Source: Diphasiastrum complanatum
Taxonomy: Eukaryota; Streptophyta; Lycopodiopsida; Lycopodiales; Lycopodiaceae
DNA: 64,000 nucleotides
Assembly: GCA_029204225.1 (NCBI GenBank)
Contig: CM055110.1
Span: 43,567,862-43,631,861, forward strand
Direction of reading: 5' to 3'
The notes under the pieces were generated by a model that saw nothing but the letters and a program-made list of their open reading frames with translations, made no database searches and was not told the origin of the DNA. The translations under genes were made by a program, and so were the position numbers. How positions within the stretch are numbered: position 1 is the first letter of the stretch; each line of letters begins with the position of its first letter. Shown here piece by piece: positions 46,001 through 57,280 of the stretch.

Positions 46001-48429
46001 TTATGAGCCAAGTTGAACTTCTAGAAAATCCTCAGCAGTTTGGATTTGCAGCCTCTTCAACTTAAAAGGTCAATTCTGGTCAGAAATGAGGAATTCTGAC
46101 TTTGAGCGTGAATAACTTGAAAACAATGATAGATTTCGGGATGAAATCTGCTGCACCCTCCAACGAGTTGTTTCAAGAACCTGTCCACAAGTTTTCATCC
46201 AGTTCTGATCACGTTTGGATTCCTAACCATCAACTCCCAAAAAAACAGGTCCTAGCTCCCTCAAAAAATCAGATTATATCAAAATCTGATCTTGTTTGTG
46301 ATGGATACAAAATGATTAAAATCGCTGGACAGCAAGGTGGCACTTGAGGAAGGGATGTGCTGACCCACAAGAGGACTTACGATGCTCTGGTACCACTATT
46401 AGGAAAATGGACAAGACCACACAATGGTAGCCTGACTCTTGATCTCCACCCACTATCCTGTACCTGGCTCTACACCCATAGGCCACCATATAGATTGGAG
46501 GACCAGCGCTTGACCTCCAGGAGATCATGCACACCTCTCACATGCACAGTTACCACTGTGCATGTGGATGCCTCTCACATGCATACTGTGCATGTGGGCA
46601 CATAGGTCCTAGCTAACTTTAGGGACCCACCCTTAGTTACTAAGGGTGCCCTCCACTTAGTGGCACTCCCTATGGATATAGACCAAGCCCTCTAGATCCT
46701 AGTACCTAAGGGTGATTATCCCAAACTACGGGGCTGAGTGTCACCCCGTCGGGATCCCTTAGGGACTAACGAGTCACATGTACCCTTGTGTTGCCAATGG
46801 CCATAACAGGTGATGTATGGACCTAATTTAGTATTGGACCGGAGAGAGAGACGGCTTAGAAACTGTCTGATCCGTGAGTACTTGGATGCCTGGCACGGTA
46901 GACCTCTCACTGATGCTACCTAGGAGACCGCGCACGCTTTGCAAGCACAGTACCCTTATTTGACCATCGCGAACAACGTTCCTTGAGGGAAGGAATTTCA
47001 GGTACTTATATTCCTGCCTTAGTGTGAACACGTTGGACTTGTAAGTTGTAAATTGTAAATATTGAAATGGCTCACACCAGCCTATAGTGTTTTGTAAGAA
47101 AATGTAAATAGCAGACTTTGGTTAACTTGTTGACTTGCTTGTATTTGGTATGGACTACTGGGTCTTAATTTAGAGGCTGTTGGACTGCCTCCTAAAAAGT
47201 AGGAGTGACCAGCCAACAAGACACGTGTCATATGCTCACTTGGACACTTGGTCCAGTGTATGAGCGAACAGTCTACTCACTTGCCTATGTGGGTACTGCC
47301 AGGTGGCAAGTGTCGGCTGTGCATGGAGTATGTCATGTGTCGACGATAGGACAAGTCAGGGTCAAGTGGGTGCTTGAGGTAGGAGGGCGTGGGAGCTAAA
47401 GAGGAGAGCCTCTTGAGTATGCCTCATCTTTCTACCATGGAGCAGGTGGCTGGGAAGAGACTTAGCAGTAGTGCTCTTGTGTGTTTATGCCAGTATCTTG
47501 ATATGTACTTTCAAGAGAAATCAATAAAGTGAATATATGGTGCCTACTTCGGTGTGCTTTGAATTTGATTTACAGAGCTTTGAAAGGTTGCCAATTGACA
47601 ACTGAATTTCCTTTCTTTTGCTCTAGATTACAGGGAAATAATGGAGAAAAGAGTTTCTTTTAGCTCTTTCTTTCAGCATTCTAATTAAGAAATTTGGCAC
47701 AAATTGCTTCTATATGAAGCTACACTCCACCCAATCACATGTCATCAATTCCAGCTTCAAACTATTGATCAAATGCACTTTGACAAACCTCCAATCACAC
47801 TTTTCGACTAAGAAATGAACCAAAACACTGCATTTACTTCCGTTTTTGCTGAAAATGGCCAAAAATCACCAAAATGGTGTTATTTTTACCATAGTCCACC
47901 TCTTTTTTTTTGTACAGTCCTATAAGATCGGCATTGATGCTTTGAGGTTGTTGGTGGACTCCGTGAGTCCTTGCTCAGCATCTACTATGATGTTTCTCAC
48001 ACAAAAATCTGACTTTTGGCCAAATGGACAGAAAATGCTCCAAAATGAGCTTCACGAATCTGTTTTCCTTCCTGTTCGAAGCTGCCAGTAGCTTCCTTAG
48101 TGCCTTCCCAGTTCTCCAGAGTGGATACAGTGCTCCTACAATCCATAAATGGCTCAAAAATGCCACTTCTTGCATTCAACCGCCTATCCACACCAACGAG
48201 GGACTATATCACCCCTATAGGAAGCTCTTGTTGTGCTCAACTCATCTCTAATACCAAAATGAAAGCTGCTTGATCATCAATTACACCTGCAACCACATAT
48301 GCATAGCACCAAAAAGACTACACAAGCATTCATAGAAGAGCAGCACCATAAACCCTGAAGTAGCCACCACTCTATTCACATAACTCTCTGAGTCTCCACA
48401 AATTGAATCCCCCAAGGCCCATTATAAAA
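46001..48429. other. Unassigned repetitive region with two primer-site-like motifs
   Basis: No coding domain recognised. Minus strand 46395-46382 reads TGGTACCAGAGCAT and minus strand 48256-48240 reads TTGGTATTAGAGATGAG, both like LTR-element primer sites. This suggests LTRs lying to their right (from about 46396 and 48257) and leaders to their left. A CAATAAAG polyadenylation-like signal occurs near 47521 on the plus strand. LTR boundaries could not be fixed without a second copy. Confidence 0.4.
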
Positions 48430-48565
48430 CAGTTAACAAGGTACAAACCCAAAATTTTAAAAAAATAAAAAGAGAGGTTTGAACTGTTTTCTGATTCGAT
48501 CCTAGCCTGCCGGTTCGAATAAAAAAGAATCGTAAAGAATCAGCAGTTCGAATCGGCGTGTGATT
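48430..48565. repeat. hAT-like terminal fragment
   Basis: Starts with AACAAGGTACAAACCC and contains GGTTTGAACTG, GGTTCGAATA and CAGTTCGAATCGG, resembling the termini of the element at 37977-39017. Only one end is recognised. Confidence 0.45.
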
Positions 48566-49027
48566 CATAATCTAAAAGCATTTAATTGCTCCATTGTTCT
48601 ATTAGTGCACAATTATTGTGAACGTAGCTCAATAATTCCTAAGTTTCAAAAGCCTACATTAATTGTGATGGGGATCAATGCTTTAGCATTCTCCCTAGCT
48701 ATGCATAGCTTCATAAAGTTATAAAGACCCAAGCACAACGAATGCTTTCAAAATAATGGAAGGACAACCAACATGAACAGGCCATGACTCTTCCAATATA
48801 TGTTGGTAGAACACCTCATAACTGAAGCAACCAATCTAAAAAGGCAATGTTAGGAAAACTAACCTTTTGGTCCATGTTGAGAGCAAAGTATGAAAATCCA
48901 AAACATTTATTGACTTGATAAGTGTGTTAGTTCAAAGTTTATGGTAGAAGATATGTATTAGATGTATACAGAAGACTAGAAAAAATCTAAAAAGATATTA
49001 ACATCCTATCGCTTAGCTTACACTTAC

Positions 49028-49192
49028 TGGAAAACTCATGAGTGTTGTTCCTGATTCCAACTCTTTCTTAGCCACCAAAGTCCAACCATGATCAGCCTTT
49101 GTTTGAGTGTTGCCAAGTGTGTCTAAGTGAATAAATGCAAAAAAATCTCTTTGCGTGCTCAAGTAACCATCCCTACGCAACGAATTAGCAAG
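49028..49192 (-). CDS. Module 1 exon: SET-domain entry
   Basis: A 55-codon exon with acceptor TTTTTGCAG and donor GTAAGTG, phase 0 at both ends. The module 2 equivalent at 2881-2714 has 56 codons and the same phases. It ends in DHGWTLVAKKELESGTTLM then SFP, matching RGIVATENINHGETLCILK in module 2 at the equivalent splice point. It is the most upstream exon found. No start codon is in it, so at least one 5' exon is missing, presumably above 49192 or outside the window. Confidence 0.7.
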
Positions 49193-50267
49193 CTGCAAAA
49201 ATGAAACAAAGGATGCAATTACAAAGATCTCACAAGAAAGCAATTGGCATGAATATGATAATTGAAGCATATTCAGCCACGATGAAAGCTAATTAGTTTT
49301 TCATAAGTTATGGTTTCAAGCAGTTTACACATCATGTCCAACATGTTTCTGTATCATAGATATTTTTGGAAAAATTCATGAATAATGATATGCAAAGAGA
49401 ATCATGCAAGAAATTGCTTAAAGACTCATATTCAAATATTTTTACTTGTTTAGATGTTCTTACAACATTTTTGAAGGATGGCCGAGGTCCAAAATGTATG
49501 ACCTTAAGCTATGAGCATATGAGTAGGACTAATACAAATAGTATATGAGGCCTTCCTTTGGTGCCTCAATCATGATAAATCATATGTCCATGTCCGAAGT
49601 TCGACCCATGGTCCCTATTTCCATTTATTGTTGATGAGTTGAGAGTAATTGGGCCAATGACCAAGTGGTAGGTTCTTGGGAACATTAGGTTGATCTTCCT
49701 ATGGTTCTCATAAGAGCCTCCAAAGTGGTGTAGTTAAAGAGTAACTTCCAGCATTCCATAATTGATCTAATGCTCTTGAGCTTTTATGTGACTCATAGAG
49801 CAATTCCTTTTATTGTACTATCTTTGTGGGAGATTCTTATATGATCTTTGATTCAACTTTCTAGCGTAATAAGCTGGGCACCAAGGTTCCTTATTTTTTA
49901 TTTTCTTTGTATCGGGAAAACAACCCTAATCTCCATTAGTCGGCTCTAGGTTTTGTTACAATTGTCAGTTTCCCATTCAGTCCATATTTCAAGATTCCTT
50001 GTTGTTGGACACCCATAGATAGGCAAAAAACTTGTGATTTTGGCTAGCTGAAGATGGGCACCAAAATTCACCTTTGCTAGAATCTCAAGGTGGTGTCACT
50101 TAAATGGACTTTTGTGAAGATTTTTAGATGATCTTCCTACACTAGGGTACTGCAATTACAACTTTTAAATCTTGATATAGATATTGTAGAAGTTCAATTT
50201 CTAGATTTCCAGTTTCTTCATATTTTTGGCACTTCATCTATTTCATACTTATTTTTGTTAAAATAAA
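49193..50267. other. Upstream region of the SET exon, nothing recognised
   Basis: AT-rich, with short open frames only. It may contain further host intron or a 5' exon; no start codon with a convincing splice donor was identified. Confidence 0.45.
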
Positions 50268-50642
50268 TGCCTATTTTGCCCCTTAAGGCTTGTATACTTG
50301 TAACTTGTAAGTTGTACATAAGACATGGGGGTAAAACATTTACATAGTACAACCCCACTTGTGCTAATTAGGCAACTAATAACAAGTAGGTTGAGGACCC
50401 ATGTGGGTTCTAGAGCTAGAATTAGCAAGACACCACCTCTATACATTACATGCTAAATGTAGCCCAAAGTTTGGAGGGGTTTCCATGCCCTACTACTCTT
50501 TGAATAATCATTCAAGTTGTGTGAGCTTTGAAGTCCTCTCTCTCTTGCTTTTGTGTTCTACTCCATAGCTGGTTTTTTCAAGCTTTCATAGTGTGCTTAC
50601 TATGCTGTTATGATACTCATAGCTAGGCCTTGGAATTTGTCA
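50268..50642 (+). mobile_element. 5' LTR of copia element G
   Basis: 375 bases from TGCCTATTTTGCC to TTTGTCA, followed at once by the primer-binding site. Confidence 0.85.
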
Positions 50643-50657
50643 TGGTATCAGAGCAGG
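50643..50657 (+). promoter_or_regulatory. Primer-binding site of copia element G
   Basis: TGGTATCAGAGCAGG directly after the LTR end; complementary to the initiator-Met tRNA 3' end in plant copia elements. Confidence 0.9.
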
Positions 50658-51073
50658 TTATGTTGCCTGTGGTGTGGTGAAAGCTTGGGCCTGTTTTGAT
50701 CAGATTCCTGCCATTCCTGTAGAGCAGCCTACCTTTGAGGAGGGAGCACTTTTTGTAGGGGCATCTGATCTTTGTGCTATCTGCATGGTTGGAGTACTCT
50801 TGGCAAGGGGAGTACATGGAGCCAAAAAGTTTCTAATTTGGGACAAAATATTTTGAGTCTTTTTGGATCTTTTGGACAGCCAGTCTTTTTGGAGGGCGCT
50901 CTCTACAGTGGGGACTTCAGTGAAAGTTCTCAGTGGATCTTGGACAAGGGCTAGGACAGCCATACAGGGGGATAGTTTCAAATCCAGAAGCTGAGGGTTA
51001 TTGAGCAAGTGGCTGCATACCCTAGTTGGGTGAAAACCCCAGTTTGCCTTTTGTGTTTTATTTCTATCCAGCT

Positions 51074-52108
51074 ATGTCTAGTCTTGCAGAGAGCATGCTA
51101 AGTGAAGCCAGCCGGCTTGATGGCACTAACTTTAGCATATGAAAATTCAAGATCAAGAACATTCTTGAAGACAAAGAATGTTGGAAGCTTGTGACAGGTG
51201 AGGAGCCTGTTCCAACATTTGAACTTGAACTCAAGGACTATATCAAGAGAGGGGAAAAGGCACACAGGATAATCAGCATGTCAGTGAGGGATAATGTGAT
51301 TCCTCTAATCAGGTCAGCCAAAGGGCTTGTGGATGCATGGCACATTCTTTGTGCATTGTATGAGATAGCAAGTACAACTAGGTTTCTCTACTTGAAGAAC
51401 AAGTTGTATACTCTCAAAATGGAGACAGGGGAGACAGTTACTGATCATCTTACTAAGATTCAGGATCTTAGATATCAACTTTCTGTGCTTGGAGAGTCTA
51501 TTGCTGACAAAGACTTGGTGCCAATAGTTCTCAATAGCTTGTCATATGCTTATCAGAACTTTGTGATGATGATATCTGTGAGAGAGAAGATCCCTACCTG
51601 TGAAGAAGTCTATGGTCTCTTGTTACAGGAGGAGATGAGGAGAGTTAATCTCTCCAAGAGGGAAGATTTCCTGGAGCATGCCTTTGCTTCTAAGAAGAAG
51701 CAAAATCCAGCCAAGGATAAGAAGAAAGATAAAGGCAAGAACAAAGGAGCACCACAAACACTTGAGCAAGGAATGGAGAACTTGCAAATGTCAGAAGCAC
51801 AATCATCCTCGAATACTTCTTCCGGGAATTGCAATTATTGTGGTAAATATGGACACTTTGCTTTTGAGTGCAGGAAGAAGCTTGCAGAGCAAAAGAAGGG
51901 CACAAAGAAGCAGGGAGGAAATGTTGTTGAGAGTGTTGCAAGAGAGGAGCAGACTGACATAAGGCAAGCTGAGTTATTCTCTGTTGCATTGGCCTCACAA
52001 GCTACAACAGGTGGTTGGTACGTTGACTCAGGTGCTTCAAAGCACATGACCCCTCATAGGGATTGGTTTGATACCTTTGTGGGGATTTGTGATGGACAAG
52101 AGGTGTGC
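51074..52108 (+). pseudogene. Copia G gag and start of protease
   Basis: ATG at 51074 (MSSLAESMLSEASRLDG). A TGA at 51140-51142 stands where copia gag normally has Trp (TNFSI, stop, KFKIKN). Beyond it the frame is open to 52108, with gag of the UBN2 type (TTRFLYLKNKLYTLKM), a CCHC knuckle (CNYCGKYGHFAFEC) and the start of the protease (WYVDSGASKHMT). The reading is broken at 52108 by gypsy F and resumes at 58655. Confidence 0.92.
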
Positions 52109-52559
52109 AGTTATGAACGTAGCCACGGCTGATCTAGATTTAGTCTATGAAAGCATCACATAAGCAAGACTTAACCCTAGAAAGCAGGAGAGAGAAAGCT
52201 TAAAGAGACTAAAGAAGGAGATCATATCATAAGCCAAGTAACAAATGACACAGAATCCCTACTTATAGCCAAGAGGAAGCCCTAAAAGGAAGCTTCCAGT
52301 GGCTAGGGCCAAACTGAGAGGGAAAATAGTGCGCCCTCCAAGAAGGCCCCCACTCTCAGTAATATGACCAAATAACCAATATAGTGAATCATAGGGCCCA
52401 AGGCCAATAATATGGTCTAAATGTCAATAATAGGGCCCAAGGCCAACCATATAGTCTAAATGTCAAATAATGAATAAAAAAGGGCCCAAAGCCTGCCTAC
52501 GCATAAAGTAAAGTAAATGTAAATGGACATGGCGAATGTAATGAGCCGAGTCCATAACT
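52109..52559 (-). mobile_element. 3' LTR of element F
   Basis: 451 bases, with AGTTATG...CATAACT forming a 7-base inverted repeat at the ends. Longer than the 5' copy. Confidence 0.9.
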
Positions 52560-52628
52560 CTCCCCGACACAAAAATAAGACCCAACTGCCATAAAGGACT
52601 GGATCAAGTAACAGCAAGCCCTGGAGGA

Positions 52629-53981
52629 TCAACTGGAACAGCATATGGTGTAGTAACAAGGAGCAACAGCTGATGTAGAGGAATCAACAAGTGCGGCAAG
52701 AGCACGAGCCTGATCCGCAAGTGACGGTGTATGATAAAAGACATCAATAGGCTCCCATGTGGCCTCCTCAACAGGACGACCATCCCACTGGACTAGGAAC
52801 TGAATCTGCCAACGGCGTCGACTATGATGCAAACGCACCTGAAGGATAGCAGCATGTAATAAAGGAAAGAGATCCGGTGCAGTAGGAAACTCAGCATCAC
52901 GAGGAGCATCATCCTCAATAGCAGCACGTAATAAACTGACATGGAATATATCACAGGCACGTGTGGAAGCAAGAAGCTGAAGACGATATGTAACTGGACT
53001 AAGAACCTCCAATATACAATAAGGCCCATAATAACGTGGTGCAAGCTTCTCAGTAGAAGCATGGCCCTGAATAAAATGATGACGTGCAAACCGTAGGCGT
53101 AGATATACCATATCACCAACATGAAACTCAACATGACGTCGATGACGATCAACTGAAGCCTGATAACGCTGCTGGACCTGCTGCAAATGGGAACTGGCTT
53201 GGAGAATAAGCTCGCGAGCACCTGATAGAAATGAAGACAGTGTCACAAGTGTATCCTCGGGAGGAAGAGGAATACCAGGTAAAAGAGGTGCATAACCATG
53301 AGATAATAAAAATGGTGCAACGCCGGTGCTGGTACTAACAGAGCTGTTATAACTATACTCTGCCAAACATAAGTGCTGATCCCAATCCTTTCCTGAAGGA
53401 GTAACAAAATGGCGCAAATAATCCTTAAGGATCCTGTTAAGGACCTCAGACTGCCCATCAGAAGTAGAATGATAAGCAGACCCCATAAAAAGCTGTACAT
53501 CCAATATACGCATAAGCTCTGTCCAGAACAATGATGTAAACTTACTCTCCCGATCAGAAAGGATAGTACGAGGAAACCCATGTAGGCGAAATATCTTTGA
53601 AAGGAACAAGCGTGCACACTGCTCTGCTGTGATAGTACTGCGGACGGGTATGAAATGTGCCTGTTTCGAGAACCTGTCAACTACCACCATACATGAATCG
53701 TGACCACGACGGGTGCGGGAAAGGCCAATGATGAAGTCCATAGAAATATCAGTCCACTGGCGGTGAGGAATAGGCCAACTCTGAAGCAAACCAGCGGACT
53801 TAGCACGGGAGTACTTATTATGTAAGCAGAAAGAACAGGTGCGAATAAGTACAACAAGCTCTTTCCTAAGGGATGGCCAATAGAAATGATCCTTAAGACA
53901 AGCATAAGACTTCTGAAAACCAAAATGACCCCCAACTAGGGACGAATGAGCATCCGACAACAACTGAGAACGGATACCCAA
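52629..53981 (-). CDS. Element F integrase and chromodomain-like tail (450 codons)
   Basis: Integrase zinc region (HSSLVGGHFGFQKSY, CSFCLHNKYSRAKSAG), catalytic core (SMDFIIGLSRTRRGHD, TILSDRESKFTSLFW, STSDGQSEVLNRI with the catalytic Glu), the C-terminal domain (KLAPRYYGPYCIL) and a chromodomain-like segment (QFLVQWDGRPVEEATWEPI). A TAG at about 54003-54001 precedes it where element D has a Gln codon (CAG). It would otherwise join the RNase H frame. Confidence 0.9.
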   Translation of the reverse strand: MGIRSQLLSDAHSSLVGGHFGFQKSYACLKDHFYWPSLRKELVVLIRTCSFCLHNKYSRAKSAGLLQSWPIPHRQWTDISMDFIIGLSRTRRGHDSCMVVVDRFSKQAHFIPVRSTITAEQCARLFLSKIFRLHGFPRTILSDRESKFTSLFWTELMRILDVQLFMGSAYHSTSDGQSEVLNRILKDYLRHFVTPSGKDWDQHLCLAEYSYNSSVSTSTGVAPFLLSHGYAPLLPGIPLPPEDTLVTLSSFLSGARELILQASSHLQQVQQRYQASVDRHRRHVEFHVGDMVYLRLRFARHHFIQGHASTEKLAPRYYGPYCILEVLSPVTYRLQLLASTRACDIFHVSLLRAAIEDDAPRDAEFPTAPDLFPLLHAAILQVRLHHSRRRWQIQFLVQWDGRPVEEATWEPIDVFYHTPSLADQARALAALVDSSTSAVAPCYYTICCSS

Positions 53982-54041
53982 AGAACTAGGAATACAAAGA
54001 GAACCATAATGATAAAGACGGTGGTCAACAATGGAATAAGC

Positions 54042-55595
54042 CTAATGAGGTGAAGACGACATAGGTGGAGCAGAACTATAAACATCACGAAAATCAGAAC
54101 ATGTAAGATAAGCAGATGGAAGATCATCAAACCAGGAAGGGATCGTGGCAACAAGGGTATTCAATAAAGCAGGAAGTCTAGACAATGCGTCAGCAGCAGT
54201 GTTAGCACGACCAGGACGATACAAAATAGAAAAATCAAAAGATTGTAAAAACTGCAACCAACGAAACTGACGATCACTAAGATCACGCTGGGAGAAGAGA
54301 TAACGTAAGGACTGATGATCAGTAACGATATCAAAAGGAACACGATACAGGTAATGGCGCCACTTCTTAAGAGCATAGATAATGGCAAGAAGCTCTTTCT
54401 CATGGACAAAATAACGTTGCTCATAAGAGCGTAAACGACGGGACTCATAAGCAATAATACACTGAGACTGACGAAGCAAGGCACCCAAACCAACATTACT
54501 AGCATCGGTCTCAACAATAAGTTTCTGATCAAACTGTAGTAAACACAGGACAGAGGCCTCCACAACAGCACGACGAAGAGTGTCAAAGGCGAACTGACAA
54601 TCAGAAATCCAAACAAAAGCACTAGACTTCTTGAAAAGGGCATGAAGAGGGGCAGCCACAGTGGCAAAGTGAGGAACAGGACGACGAAGGTGAGTAGCGA
54701 GACCAAGAAACATATGAACATGGTGGACATCTGTGGGAACAGGCCAATCAGCGATTGCCCGAACCTTATGAGGGTCCAAATGAATACGACCATCACAAAT
54801 GAGAAATCCTAAAAACTCAATCTCAACAACAGCAAAGGAACACTTAGAAAGTTTAGCAAACAACTGGTGATGAGCAAGCAATTGAAAAACAGATGAAAGA
54901 TGTAACACATGCTAATCAAGAGTCTTACTAAAAACAAGAATACCATCAAAATAAACTAAAACACAACGACCAAGGAGAGGACGCATGATGTTATTCATCA
55001 CATTCTGGAACGTAGGTGGACCATTAGTAACACCAAAAGGAAGAACACGAAACTCATACAAACCAAGATGGGTACGAAACGCAGTCTTGTGTTCGTCCGA
55101 AGGATGCATCCTAATCTGGTGATAGCCGGAACGTAAGTCTATCTTAGAGAAAAGATGAGAGGTGCCTAACTGGTCAAAGAGATCATCCATGTGAGGAATA
55201 GGATACTGGTTACGGATGGTCAACTTATTGAGGGCACGATAATCAATGCAGAGGCGTTTGGAAGCATCTTTCTTACTGACAAGGAGAACAGGGGCACCAA
55301 AGGGACTGTGACTAGGAACAATAAGGCCCTGATCTAGTAAAGCAGTAATCTGAAGCTCAACCTCATCACGCTCAGACTTAGACATACGGTAAGGAGGCCG
55401 GGAGGGAGGAGCAGAACCAGGATGCAAATCAATATGGTGGTTCACATCACGTAATGGTGGTAGTGTCGTAGGTTCTGAAAAGACAAATGCATACTGATGT
55501 AATAAGTCAGAGATCACCTGAGGAACAGCTACTGGAGGAGAGTAGTCACTGGAGAATCTGCTGCAGCACGCTGAACACATAATAAAGCTGCACAA
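54042..55595 (-). pseudogene. Element F reverse transcriptase and RNase H
   Basis: RT at 55595-54912 ([30 protein letters not shown], where the usual second Asp of YFDD is Gly). After a TAG near 54911, RNase H follows (KLIVETDASNVGLGALL, ALKKWRHYLYR). The Asp-to-Gly change at the RT active site would be expected to abolish polymerisation, if it is not an assembly error. Frame is otherwise kept over about 500 residues. Confidence 0.88.
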
Positions 55596-55639
55596 TGAGC
55601 CTTAGGTAGGCTGCGGATAAACTGCTTCCCGCTGATCAG

Positions 55640-57280
55640 CTAGAAATCTACCTGAGAATCAATACCAGCAAGTGAGTGGGTCACTGCATCATGAACAAAT
55701 GTCAATGTCTGTTGAGCCAGGTCCAAAGTAACCGCTCCCAATGAAGCAAACCAATCAGCACCAAGGATAAGGTCATAGTGCTCCAGAGGAATGATATAAA
55801 GATCTGCCTGTCCAGAAAAATCACCAATGCGGTAGGATAATCCCTGAAACATCTGAGAACTAGGAAATGAGTGAGAACTGGCAACCTCGACTGTGAGAGG
55901 CTGTGGAGCAGGAATAGGTGAAGCGCGTATCCGGCTGAGAACATAACTGTTGATAAAGGAATGAGTGCTGCCGGTATCAACTAAAGCAATATACTCACGA
56001 CCAGTAATGCGCACACGTAGCCGAATGGAGCGAGGACCGGGGCACCCTGTCCAGGTAGCATAAGCAAGCTGAGCATGGCAAGTAGCAGGAAGTAAATCAG
56101 TAGAAGGCTCAGGAGATAGATCAGACTCATCAGATATATGAATGTGGATATCGGACTCATCTGGGGTAGTGCCCTCATGGTAGAAAATAGCAGTAGAAGT
56201 AGGCAGGGGCTGGCGGCAATCACGAGCAATGTGGTCAGGACTCTTACAACGAAAGCAAAGACGCTTCTGCTGAATGTCAGCGAACTCTGCAGATGTGTAA
56301 CGTCGGACAAAAGCAGGACAAGGAGGCGGAGGGCGAGGAGCGGGAGAAGTAAGAGAAGAGGTCGGGACGACAGTGGATGGGGCAGATGGGGCCGGAGATG
56401 GTAGAGGTGAAAGAGATGGATGGGGTCGGGAAAAGCGAAAGGGAGCAGGATCAGGGTACTTATGCTGTAAAGTACTAGCAAGGGACATGGCCTCAACAAG
56501 TGTGGGTGGACGGAAAGAAGAGACATCGTATCATAGAGCACCACGAAGTCCAGCAATGTAGCGAGAAATAAGCTCGGTGGGCTGAAGATCTGTAAAGAGG
56601 TAGGAAAGGTCCATAAACTGATCTGTATAGGAAGAAAGATCACCAGTCTGAGTAAGACTACGAAATATATCACGCTGGCGGCTCAGCCACTGAGGGTCAA
56701 TCATAGCATGACGAAGATCACGACGAAAGGTAGGCCATAACTGGAGACTGTCCCGATCAGGGTCAAGTCGATAGACCCGCCACCAAGTGGCAGCACGTCC
56801 ATCTAAATGTAAGGCGGCTAACTGGATCTTCTGAGGATCAGTCTTAGGGTAAATCTGAAAATAAGTATCAAACTTTGCAAACCAATTCTCTAACAAGTTC
56901 CCGTCAGAGGAACCAGAATAGGTGGCAAGCTGTACCCGATCACGAAAATCTCGAGCAAAATGTGGCTCAGGAGCTGTAGGACGTGGAAAACCGGGTGGTG
57001 GGTTAGGTGGAAAATGAGGCCCACCGCCAAAGGACGTAGACGAGGATGGAAGTCCAAATGGAGACCCAAATGATGAATGAACAGGGGCTTTGCCAGGTCC
57101 ATGTGGCTGTAAGAAATCAATCTGTGACTGCATAGTGGCAAAGCCGGTCTGTAGAGTGGTAAAACCGGTCATCATTTGATCGAAACGACTACTGAGGAGA
57201 GTAAGAGAGTCACCCATATCAACAAACTGTTCATCCAAAGGTCCGGAATGACTCGCAGGTGTAGTGGGTGAGCTAGCCAT
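55640..57280 (-). pseudogene. Element F gag, zinc knuckle and protease
   Basis: ATG at 57280 (MASSPTTPASHSGPLDEQF). Gag (EPHFARDFRDRVQLATYSGS, AATWWRVYRLDPDRDS) runs to a TGA at about 56531. Continuation at 56488 gives a Pro/Ser-rich linker, a CCHC knuckle (CFRCKSPDHIARDC) and the protease (LVDTGSTHSFINSYVLSR, LILGADWFAS). A TAG ends it at about 55640, where element C has CAG in the equivalent place (GDYQLVTGKQF). Confidence 0.9.

Larger units (their letters stand above)
104..49192 (-). other. Gene-scale model: two-module SET/Rubisco-LSMT-like methyltransferase gene
   Basis: Same-strand exons, in the correct order, can be read at 49192-49028, 37780-37652, 37371-37243, 3746-3018 and then 2881-104. 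The first four make an upstream SET plus substrate-binding module (module 1), and the rest a second complete module (module 2). Only 136 bases separate 3018 from 2881. They begin with GTAAG and end with TTTAG, and both flanks are phase 0, so there is no room for a gene end, promoter and start codon between the modules. Exon phases match between modules. Missing from the model are the start codon and any exons above 49192, two or three module 1 exons expected between 49028 and 37780, and one short exon expected between 37243 and 3746. Alternatives are a relic of a tandem gene duplication, or a gene now broken by the transposons. A transcript would decide. Confidence 0.6.

Noticed and set aside
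50623-51008. Open frames in the copia G leader (50623-51008, both strands)
   Set aside because: They lie between the primer site and gag, have no recognised domain and are short.
52793-56673. Many Leu/Ile-rich minus-strand ORFs in alternative frames of element F
   Set aside because: They overlap pol and gag readings that contain the catalytic motifs, so they are shadows.
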